Positions 57,810 to 64,000 of a stretch of 64,000 nucleotides of DNA are shown in pieces. The translations under genes were made by a program, and so were the position numbers. The stretch covers positions 1 through 64,000 of the forward strand of contig NZ_JAGQBX010000001.1 in NCBI RefSeq assembly GCF_024345855.1, given 5' to 3'. Every line of letters begins with the position of its first letter. Positions within the stretch are counted from its first letter, which is position 1. This stretch comes from Synechococcus sp. GreenBA-s. GTDB lineage: Bacteria > Cyanobacteriota > Cyanobacteriia > PCC-6307 > Cyanobiaceae. A model generated the notes under the pieces. It was not told the origin of the DNA. It saw only the letters and a program-made list of their open reading frames with translations, and did not search any database.

Positions 57810-58413
57810 TCTCAGCCTCCGCTGCCGCTGGGTTGACCGCGTCTTCCGCCCTGTCCTGTGGGGCCGGATCCGAGGGGCTGAGCTGTTGAACGGGCTCCGC
57901 TGGCAGGGGCACAGGCCCCTGATGGCCATTGCCTCCCAGGGCGAAGGGTGGAGACTCCTGGCTCTTTTCCAGGAACTCCTGGCGCTTGCGGTCCAGTTCC
58001 ACAACCCGTTCCTTGGTCTGGGTCCAGCGGTTGATGAACCTGATCACCGCCTGAATCAGGCCCCCGATGAACGAACCGCCTTGATAAGTCTTGCGCCCCA
58101 GCTTGTAACGGCCGAATTCATTCACCAGGTCATCGCCGGCGTCCTCAATGTCGCCGGCCAGGGCGGTGACGATCTCCAGCATTTCGTAGACGTCCTTGCG
58201 TACGGACGCCTCTCTGGCGGCAAGGTCCAGCAGGCGCTGCCTGAGCTGAGCCGTTTCTCCCTTGGCCTTGTTGGCGAGACTGCGGTGCTGCCCGCGGCTG
58301 CGCATCAAGCTCTTGTAGCAGTTGCGCAGTTCGAGGTAGGTGCTCTCCAGGGTGTCACGATCCAGCGGCTTGGGATCCGGGGGAAAGTCGGTTGTGGGCG
58401 GCAGAGTGACCAC
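57793..58413 (-). CDS. Coiled-coil protein of unknown function
   Basis: The 206-residue protein is mostly helical (LESTYLELRNCYKSLMRSRGQHRSLANKAKGETAQLRQRLLDLAAR ... FIGGLIQAVIRFINRWTQTKERVVELDRKRQEFLEK) with a disordered acidic tail. A short hydrophobic patch (SFIGGLIQAVIRFI) could touch a membrane. It is divergent from the coiled-coil pair at 58909-60068; together they look like a four-gene cassette. Confidence 0.7.
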   Translation of the reverse strand: MVTLPPTTDFPPDPKPLDRDTLESTYLELRNCYKSLMRSRGQHRSLANKAKGETAQLRQRLLDLAAREASVRKDVYEMLEIVTALAGDIEDAGDDLVNEFGRYKLGRKTYQGGSFIGGLIQAVIRFINRWTQTKERVVELDRKRQEFLEKSQESPPFALGGNGHQGPVPLPAEPVQQLSPSDPAPQDRAEDAVNPAAAEAENGPDR

Positions 58414-58616
58414 GCCGTTCGTTCGTCTGGGTCAATCCTGCCTGCAGACAGGCCTGGCTGGGCCTGTCAGAGCCATCCGGTGGTATGCAATAAACGCATA
58501 GCCTTAGCGACAGCACCGGGGGCTCTGCTGGTCTTTCGCAGGAGATCTGGAACACCATCGGTCCTATCGGCCCAGGCTGCGGGCAGTGATTCCCCCGCCA
58601 CACCGCGGTTCCTCCG

Positions 58617-58811
58617 ATGGTCGACCCCCTGCTGATGGCTGAGCTGGTGCTTGCCCTGCTGATCGTGGCCACGCTGGATCACCCTCGTCGTCCGGTCGAG
58701 AGGCCCAGCAAGACCATGCCAGCTCCGCATCAGGCGGAGCGTGGTTGGAGCGCCGAGACGGATCTCCATGCCCAGCGGATCCTGAGGCTGGAGAGCCGGG
58801 CCGGCCGGTGA
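58617..58811 (+). CDS. Possible 64-residue membrane-anchored protein
   Basis: MVDPLLMAELVLALLIVATLDHP gives an N-terminal hydrophobic helix, and a basic soluble tail follows. No family is recognised. It lies upstream of the coiled-coil genes in the same direction. Confidence 0.4.
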   Translation: MVDPLLMAELVLALLIVATLDHPRRPVERPSKTMPAPHQAERGWSAETDLHAQRILRLESRAGR

Positions 58812-58908
58812 TGTCGGCTCTTATCCAGCCTGCCAGGGCAACCACACGCCTGCGGCCCTGGCGGCTGGGTTGGGAGTTGGCCATGGGGCTACCTAGGATC
58901 GTGTACCT

Positions 58909-59631
58909 GTGGAACCTGAACTGGAGGCCACCTGGATGAACGGGGGTGCAGACCAGAAAGCACTGTTCGACTACTGGTATGACCGTGTTCAGCTCAGGAA
59001 CCTGAAGCGGATTGGCGCCCAGGAGCACGTCACCACCCAGGAGCTGCGTCATGAGTGCACCAATTACGACCAACTCAGGCAGCTGCCACTGGTTCAGGAG
59101 CTCGATGAACTCGAGCGCTGCCGAGTCATCACGATCATCAAGTATCAGTGCACCGCCAAGGCGCTGCAGCGGCGCACCGGCCTGCTGAGGGAATTCGCCC
59201 GCCTCTGCGAAGAGAATGCCTTCGCCCAGAAGCAAGCACGCTCACGGCTTGGTGCGCTCCTCCAGAAGCTGAAGGAAGCCCTCCGGGGCAAACAGGTGGA
59301 GGTCGATCGCCTGAGCCAACGCATTCAGGCCCTGGAAGCCGAGAACGCGGCACTCCGCTCCGAGCAGCAGCAATCCAAGGCGGAGCTGCAGGTGCAGAAG
59401 GAGCTGGAAGCCTTGCAGCGCGCCTTTGAGGCTGAAGTGGAGCGCCGCAAGCAACTGGCCCGGAACAACCAGAGCCTCGGTGGGCGCGTTGCCCACAGCA
59501 ACCGCTACCGCCGCGAGCGCGACGAGCTGCGTGAGGCCCTCAGGATCGAACAGCAGACCAGCCAGGCGCTGCGGCAGGAACTGCAACAGCTGCGGGGCGG
59601 CGAGCAGCTGGGCCTCGGCCTCGCGGAGTGA
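58909..59631 (+). CDS. Long coiled-coil protein
   Basis: The protein starts at GTG 58909 (240 residues) or ATG 58936. The N-terminal globular part (LFDYWYDRVQLRNLKRIGAQEHVTTQELRHECTNYDQLRQLPLV) is followed by a coiled coil of about 120 residues (KLKEALRGKQVEVDRLSQRIQALEAENAALRSEQQQSKAELQVQKELEAL). It overlaps the next gene by 4 nt. No family recognised. Confidence 0.7.
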   Translation: MEPELEATWMNGGADQKALFDYWYDRVQLRNLKRIGAQEHVTTQELRHECTNYDQLRQLPLVQELDELERCRVITIIKYQCTAKALQRRTGLLREFARLCEENAFAQKQARSRLGALLQKLKEALRGKQVEVDRLSQRIQALEAENAALRSEQQQSKAELQVQKELEALQRAFEAEVERRKQLARNNQSLGGRVAHSNRYRRERDELREALRIEQQTSQALRQELQQLRGGEQLGLGLAE

Positions 59632-60068
59632 ACCCCATGGCGCGTCAAGCCCGACTCAAGCGGCAACAGGAACCAACGCTGGCCGACCTGAAACGGCAGG
59701 TCCTCGCCCTGGCCCAGGTCGCCAGCACCAAGGAGCTCAAGCGAACCAACGTGGACCTGCGCCATCTCGATTTCCGCCTCAAGGCCAGCTGGCGCTCCGC
59801 TCTGGACGTGCTGCAGCAGGCTGCAACGGCCTATCCCGACTGGGACAGCAACCCACCAGAGGAGTTCAGGGAGCTGTTCGCCGAGATCGATCAGGCGGCA
59901 GCGGCCTACGGCGCCTCAATTGATCAGGGGCTGAAGCTCAGCGGCCAGCTGCTTCAGGCCGCCGATGAGCTGGAGGCCCTCTCCGGTGAGCTGCAGCAGG
60001 AGGCCGAGGCGTTGAAAGCGATCGAGCAGACCGCCCGCCAGCAGCGCCGGGCCCGTTCGCTCAACTGA
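59628..60068 (+). CDS. Helical protein coupled to the coiled-coil gene
   Basis: The 146-residue protein (MNPMARQARLKRQQEPTLADLKRQVLALAQVASTKELKRTNVDLRHLDFRLKASWRSAL) is helical throughout, with a C-terminal coiled coil (LLQAADELEALSGELQQEAEALKAIEQTARQQRRAR). Its start overlaps the preceding stop, which shows coupling. No family recognised. Confidence 0.7.
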   Translation: MNPMARQARLKRQQEPTLADLKRQVLALAQVASTKELKRTNVDLRHLDFRLKASWRSALDVLQQAATAYPDWDSNPPEEFRELFAEIDQAAAAYGASIDQGLKLSGQLLQAADELEALSGELQQEAEALKAIEQTARQQRRARSLN

Positions 60069-60087
60069 GGCGGGTGCCCCATCAGGG

Positions 60088-60573
60088 TCAGCCTGCTGCG
60101 TCGGATAGCTGCAGCATCAACGTCCAGGCGCTGAGTGGCGACGGGCGAAATCCGAGCGAGCGGTAGAACGCAGCCGCCGGCTCGTCGATCGCGTGCACCA
60201 GCAGGGCTCTGGCGCCGATCAGGCGCCTAGCGGCAAGGCTGCGCCGCAGGGCGTCAGCCACCAGGGCGCGGCCAAGGCCCTGGCCCTGATGGCGACGATC
60301 CACCGCCAGGCGACCCAGCACCACCACGGGAAGCGGGTCGGGCATGTTGCGTCGCAAGGCACCAGGCACCTCCGCCAGCACAATCGCTCCGGCCGAGAGG
60401 CAGGCGTAGGCGATCACGTCGCTGCCCTCGTCTGGGCAGAGCACCACGGTGCGCGATACACCTTGGCGCTCATTGGCCAGGGCCCGCTGCTGCAGCCAGC
60501 GGTTCAACGCGGCGTTGCCGCAGTCGAAACCTTCCAGCTGATGCTGCGGGCTGAGGGTCTCAGGCGGGCGCAT
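60088..60573 (-). CDS. GNAT acetyltransferase toxin (TacT-like)
   Basis: The 161-residue protein starts RPPETLSPQHQLEGFDCGNAALNRWLQQRALANERQGVSRTVVL, the standard TacT/AtaT opening. The acetyl-CoA loop reads VVVLGRLAVDRRHQGQGLGRALVADALRR, and a catalytic Tyr lies in PAAAFYRSLGF. By family it acetylates aminoacyl-tRNA and blocks translation. It overlaps the DUF1778 antitoxin gene by 14 nt in the same direction. Confidence 0.9.
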   Translation of the reverse strand: MRPPETLSPQHQLEGFDCGNAALNRWLQQRALANERQGVSRTVVLCPDEGSDVIAYACLSAGAIVLAEVPGALRRNMPDPLPVVVLGRLAVDRRHQGQGLGRALVADALRRSLAARRLIGARALLVHAIDEPAAAFYRSLGFRPSPLSAWTLMLQLSDAAG

Positions 60574-60862
60574 GCCAGGGCTGCGGCATGGCGAGCAGTC
60601 GCTCGATGCTGGCCTGATCCTGGGCGGCAGCGCCGGAATCCTCCAGATCAGCCAGCAGGGCCGTGGTCTGCTCCGGCGTCAGGGAAAACAGCGTGCGATC
60701 CAGGAGCACATCCCGCGCCCGCTCCTGGCAGCTGCGCAGGATGAATTCGGTGCGGCTGATGCCTTCCGCTGCAGCGGCCTGATCAATCAGCTGGCGCTGC
60801 TCGGCCGAGGCCCGCAGCTGCAGCACCTGATCGCGTGCCATGGCCCACCGCTCTGCTGTCAT
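60560..60862 (-). CDS. DUF1778 (TacA-like) antitoxin
   Basis: From ATG 60862 the protein is 100 residues. A ribbon-helix-helix (RDQVLQLRASAEQRQLIDQAAAAEGISRTEFILRSCQERARDVLLDRTLFSL) is followed by a C-terminal toxin-binding tail. It precedes the GNAT toxin with overlap, as in TacAT operons. The longer frame is a shadow of the next gene. Both genes look intact. Confidence 0.88.
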   Translation of the reverse strand: MTAERWAMARDQVLQLRASAEQRQLIDQAAAAEGISRTEFILRSCQERARDVLLDRTLFSLTPEQTTALLADLEDSGAAAQDQASIERLLAMPQPWHAPA

Positions 60863-60881
60863 GACATTGTAATGCGCCCCC

Positions 60882-63008
60882 TCAGACCGCCTGATACACC
60901 CCCAGAGCGGCCTCCAGCTTCTGCCGGTGCTCCTCCCGCAGGGCCGCAGGGCTCTCGATGCGAATGCCGGCGCCAAAGCCGAACAGCCAGTTGCGCAGGT
61001 CGATGTCGCGCTCCACGGTCCAGGCGGGCAGATCGAGTTCCACCGGGTAGGGATGGGTGTCGGCGGCGGAGCCCGGCTCCAGCACGTGCGGGGCGTTGGC
61101 GTGATGCCACCAGTGCTCGCCAGGTAGCGGTTTGGAGAAGCGGGTGTGCTCGATCGGGTAGCGCTGCAGGCCCTCGCGGATGAAGGCAAAGGCCCAGCCC
61201 TGGCAGCAGAAGCGCAGGGTCACCAGCTGCCTTGCGCGCTGACGGGCGTTGGGGCTGGCCAGGCGCAGCTGCGCCGCCAGATCGTTCCCGAAGTAGATGC
61301 CGCCGCTGTGGTGCAGCAGCAGCTCCAGGCGGCGCAGGGCCTGGCTGTGGGCGTCGTCCGTGCGGCGGTTGCCGCGTTCGCTTCGTCGCAGGGCGAGGCG
61401 ATCGAGGCGTTCGCTGCGGATCAGGCCCACGCCGGTGCCGATCGCGTCCTCCTCGAACACGAGGTACCAGCCGATGTTGTGGAAGAGCAGCTGCAGCGGC
61501 CACACCCGGAACGCACCGCTGGGGCTGTCCGCGAAGGACGCCACCGACACGTAGCGCTCCAGCTCGATGCGGCGCCGCTCCACGATCGCCGTTTCCAGCG
61601 CTTCCGCCTGGCGCTCGGCCGCCAGGGAATCGGGCCGCACCAGGGCGCTGCTCACGATCGAGCGATTCGCGAAGGCCCGCACCGGCGGGGCACCATCCAG
61701 GGCGATCCCGCCCCAGCTGAGCCGCTGCTCCAGTTCGCTGAGCAGATCCTGGGCGCTGGGATCGGCCAGCCGGCCGGCGGCCTGGCTCACCACCCCATGG
61801 ATCTCGCGCAGGCGGTGGGCTGAGAGCAGCGCCGTGCCAAGGGCATAGCCGTGGCGCACGTTGTCGTTGCGGCGGCGGAAGCCGTAGGGGGTGAGCAGCT
61901 TCTCGAGGTCCTTGCGCAGGGTGGCCGTCTCACCGGGCAGGTAGGCACCGGGGATGGCCTCCATCTGGGCGATCAGATGCTCCGGAAGGGCGGTGCCAGG
62001 CGCCCGATCGAAGGGTTGCTGCAGCAGGTGGCGCAGCAGGGTGAACACCCGCTGGAACACGGGCCCATCCCCCAGGGGCGGCTGGCCGCCGTGCACGCCC
62101 CCCAGCCACGGGCCCTGTTGCGACGCCGCGAGGGGCGGTGGTGGCTGGATCGGCGCCAGCGAGGGCTCAGCGGCGCAGAAGCCATTGGCCTCCAACCAGG
62201 CCAGATCGGCACGGATCGCCGCCCCGTGGCCGTAGCAGGCGCCGTGAAGGCGGCGCAGGTACGCGGCGGCCTGATCGGCCAGGTCGCCCTCCGGCAGCGG
62301 CGACACGATCGCCTCCAGCTCGGATCGGGTGGCCGGATCGGCGCTGGAGAGTTCGGGGTAGGTGATCAGCAGCCGCAGCAGATAGAGCAGCCGCTCCAGA
62401 TCCAGCAGCCGCGAGTAGCCGTGGAGCTCAAAACGCCGCTCGCGGTTGCGGGCCGAGCGGATGCGGTGATCGAGGCGGGCCAGCTCGTCGCGGAGCAGGG
62501 GTTCGAGCTCGCGCTGGTGGGTGGGCACCACCGCCACCAGGGCCGCCAGACCCTCTGAGCGGGAGGGGCCAAAATCCGGATCCGCCAGGGCGGCGGCCAT
62601 CTCGCGGATCACCGGTTCGGGTACCAGGCGCTGGCGGGTCTGGTTCCACTGCAGGCAGGTGGCGAGCGGTGTGTAGAGCCACCAGCCGATCCACTCCACC
62701 GGTGCCGGCAGGCTCAGGGCCTGGGTGATCGCCAGCCGCCAGGGACGGCGGGCGTGGGTGGCATCCACGATCACCGGTGTGCCGGCTGCCACGCAGTCAC
62801 GGATGCGCTGGTGCAGCCGGGCCTCGATATCGCGCCAGGGGCCCTGCACGGCCGCATCGCCGAACAGCTCGCCGCGCACCACGTCGGTGGAGAGCACCAC
62901 GGCACCGGTGAGGCCAGCAAGAACGCCGGCGAGGGTGGTCTTGCCGCTGGCGGGCGGGCCGATCAGCAGGTGGCAGCGCAGGGGCTGCGGGGCGCGGGAG
63001 CGGGGCAT
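60882..63008 (-). CDS. P-loop kinase-like domain fused to a WYL-domain regulator
   Basis: From ATG 63008 the protein is 708 residues. An AAA_33/polynucleotide-kinase-like P-loop (LLIGPPASGKTT, residues 17-25) and VIVDATHARRPWRL occupy about 10-165. A winged-helix-like region follows. The C-terminal WYL domain includes RRIELERYVSVASFADSPSGAFRVWPLQLLFHNIGWYLVFEEDAIG and VELDLPAWTVERDIDLRNWLFGFGAGIRIESPAAL. WYL domains bind ligands or nucleic acids and regulate defence and DNA repair. Fusion with a P-loop domain is uncommon. Confidence 0.85.
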   Translation of the reverse strand: MPRSRAPQPLRCHLLIGPPASGKTTLAGVLAGLTGAVVLSTDVVRGELFGDAAVQGPWRDIEARLHQRIRDCVAAGTPVIVDATHARRPWRLAITQALSLPAPVEWIGWWLYTPLATCLQWNQTRQRLVPEPVIREMAAALADPDFGPSRSEGLAALVAVVPTHQRELEPLLRDELARLDHRIRSARNRERRFELHGYSRLLDLERLLYLLRLLITYPELSSADPATRSELEAIVSPLPEGDLADQAAAYLRRLHGACYGHGAAIRADLAWLEANGFCAAEPSLAPIQPPPPLAASQQGPWLGGVHGGQPPLGDGPVFQRVFTLLRHLLQQPFDRAPGTALPEHLIAQMEAIPGAYLPGETATLRKDLEKLLTPYGFRRRNDNVRHGYALGTALLSAHRLREIHGVVSQAAGRLADPSAQDLLSELEQRLSWGGIALDGAPPVRAFANRSIVSSALVRPDSLAAERQAEALETAIVERRRIELERYVSVASFADSPSGAFRVWPLQLLFHNIGWYLVFEEDAIGTGVGLIRSERLDRLALRRSERGNRRTDDAHSQALRRLELLLHHSGGIYFGNDLAAQLRLASPNARQRARQLVTLRFCCQGWAFAFIREGLQRYPIEHTRFSKPLPGEHWWHHANAPHVLEPGSAADTHPYPVELDLPAWTVERDIDLRNWLFGFGAGIRIESPAALREEHRQKLEAALGVYQAV

Positions 63009-63178
63009 CCGGGCAGCCTGGACGCCGCCATCGCCACTGACAACCCCCTCCTGCGAAGAAGCACAGGCCAAACGAGATGGGGGCAAGGTTCAGCCGAAGC
63101 CCATTGCTCTTTCGCAGGAGATCTTTCGAGAACCGGCGCCAAGGACCAGAGGCTTCCAGCAGCGCCCCGGAGATCCCC

Positions 63179-64000
63179 TTGGTCCTCTCGATTGAAGCCG
63201 TACCCCGCCCGGCCCACCGCTACCGCCTGCCAACCCTGCTGCAGGACATCCGACTACTGGATCTGTTGGAACTCAGCGGCACCACCCAGGAAACCGCGCG
63301 GATGGCTTGCCTCAGCCAGCCCACCGTGAGCCGCCGCACCCGTGCCGTGGCGCAGGACTTCTCCCTGGTGCCCAACCGGCGCCGGCTGGTGGGCTGCTGC
63401 TATGGCACCAACCCCGCGATCCAGCTGCTGCGCCTGAGCTGCCGTGCCCATCGGCTGATGGCGGGCGTGGCACGGCTGGGGTCGGATGTGATCCTGCAGC
63501 CGCTGCTGGCGGGCTGCGGCTGGCTGCTGCCGGCGCCGCCGCGGTTTCGGCTGGTGGAGGGCTGGCTGGAGCTGGTGCGCCAGGGGGTGCTCGATGGGGC
63601 GCTCCTCTCCGGCCTGGAGTTTGAGGGCGAGGGCCCGCCCGCTGGCCAAGGGCTGGAACTCCTGCCCCTGGGCGAGCTGCCGCTGGGCCTGGCCACGGGC
63701 TGGGGCGGAGCAGCAGCCATCCAGCCCACAACCCCCGCCGTGCTGACACCCAACCGGACGGTGGCGAAGGGGCTGCAGCGAGCCCTGGAGGAGCGCGGGC
63801 TCACGGTGAAGACCGCCGGCAACACCTGCCAGAGCCCGGCCCAGTGGCTGCTGCGGCTGGAGAGCACCGCCTTGGCGATGGCGCTGCCCGAGCTGGCGCC
63901 GGCGCATTGGTGGGCGCCGCTGCGGCGATTTCCTTTGCCCACACCGCTACGGGTGCCGCTCTGGCTGGTGGTGCCGGAAGGCTGGCGGCAGCAGGCCGTG
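63179..64000 (+). CDS. LysR-like transcription regulator, 3' end beyond the window
   Basis: The frame is open from TTG 63179 to the window edge (274 codons). It has a winged helix (LLQDIRLLDLLELSGTTQETARMACLSQPTVSRRTRAV) and a substrate-binding-like region (SDVILQPLLAGCGWLLPAPPRFRLVEGWLELVRQGVLDGALLSGLEF). The layout is LysR-like, although the HTH is not typical at the N-terminus. It is divergent from the WYL gene. Confidence 0.7.
   Translation, partial: MVLSIEAVPRPAHRYRLPTLLQDIRLLDLLELSGTTQETARMACLSQPTVSRRTRAVAQDFSLVPNRRRLVGCCYGTNPAIQLLRLSCRAHRLMAGVARLGSDVILQPLLAGCGWLLPAPPRFRLVEGWLELVRQGVLDGALLSGLEFEGEGPPAGQGLELLPLGELPLGLATGWGGAAAIQPTTPAVLTPNRTVAKGLQRALEERGLTVKTAGNTCQSPAQWLLRLESTALAMALPELAPAHWWAPLRRFPLPTPLRVPLWLVVPEGWRQQAV

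Noticed and set aside
1-64000. CRISPR array or rRNA operon
   Set aside because: No regularly spaced direct repeats of CRISPR type, no cas-like genes and no rRNA-like sequence were seen.

Overview
The window is high-GC DNA from a unicellular phycobilisome-bearing cyanobacterium, most like the Cyanobium/Vulcanococcus/freshwater Synechococcus group. The evidence is an orange carotenoid protein with its ketolase and fluorescence recovery protein, a phycobilisome rod linker, a high-light-inducible protein, an SLH/OprB porin, two cyanobacterial AbrB regulators and a PacL-like P-type ATPase. Genus placement is inference.

Layout. 0-6.7 kb is a mobile-element and toxin-antitoxin zone: a transposase cut by the window edge, an IS21-family element that has cut an ATPase gene, a MazF-like toxin carrying an amber stop, an apparently intact DUF433/DUF5615 pair, and a decayed IS3-family (IS407-type) element. 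7-10 kb is a six-PAS diguanylate cyclase. 10-30 kb is rich in metal-handling and envelope genes: CopD and two HupE-like proteins, a porin, two DUF3721 proteins, a MerR regulator, a very small all-CxC metallothionein-like protein, DedA, a P-type ATPase, and a run of minus-strand exported proteins (DUF305, DUF305, a GEGGEGG-tract protein, a two-domain multicopper oxidase, a GEGGEGG-tract lipoprotein). A second IS3 element with an amber stop sits inside this part. 30-36 kb holds a CbpA/CbpM chaperone pair, an Hli micro-operon with two very short membrane peptides, and ocp-crtW-frp. 36-52 kb holds small exported proteins and a large set of signalling genes: a LOV-like PAS protein lacking the photoactive cysteine, a PAS-GGDEL protein, a GAF protein with a degenerate GGDEF, a CHASE-PAS-GGDEF protein and an HD-GYP protein, with a frameshifted two-domain nitrilase between them. 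52-64 kb has a half tRNA, a VapBC remnant, a lysozyme-C39 fusion, a second cyAbrB, a RelA/SpoT-type hydrolase, two pairs of coiled-coil genes, a GNAT/DUF1778 toxin-antitoxin pair, a P-loop/WYL fusion and a partial LysR-like regulator.

How the genes may work together. The strongest candidate for an undescribed system is a metal-stress regulon. Four dyad-symmetric sites share the half-site CTCCA/TGGAG. They lie upstream of the HupE/CopD operon, the DUF3721 gene, the metallothionein-like gene and a DUF305 gene. The last two have the ZntR/CueR-like layout, with TTGACT overlapping the dyad. A MerR-family gene with a CxC motif lies divergently beside the second site. The metal is not determinable from sequence, but copper is the best guess given CopD, DUF305, the Met-rich protein and the multicopper oxidase.

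Many genes are broken (MazF, VapC, both IS3 OrfB frames, the nitrilase, a lysozyme copy), so parts of the window look like decaying accessory DNA between core photoprotection and signalling genes.
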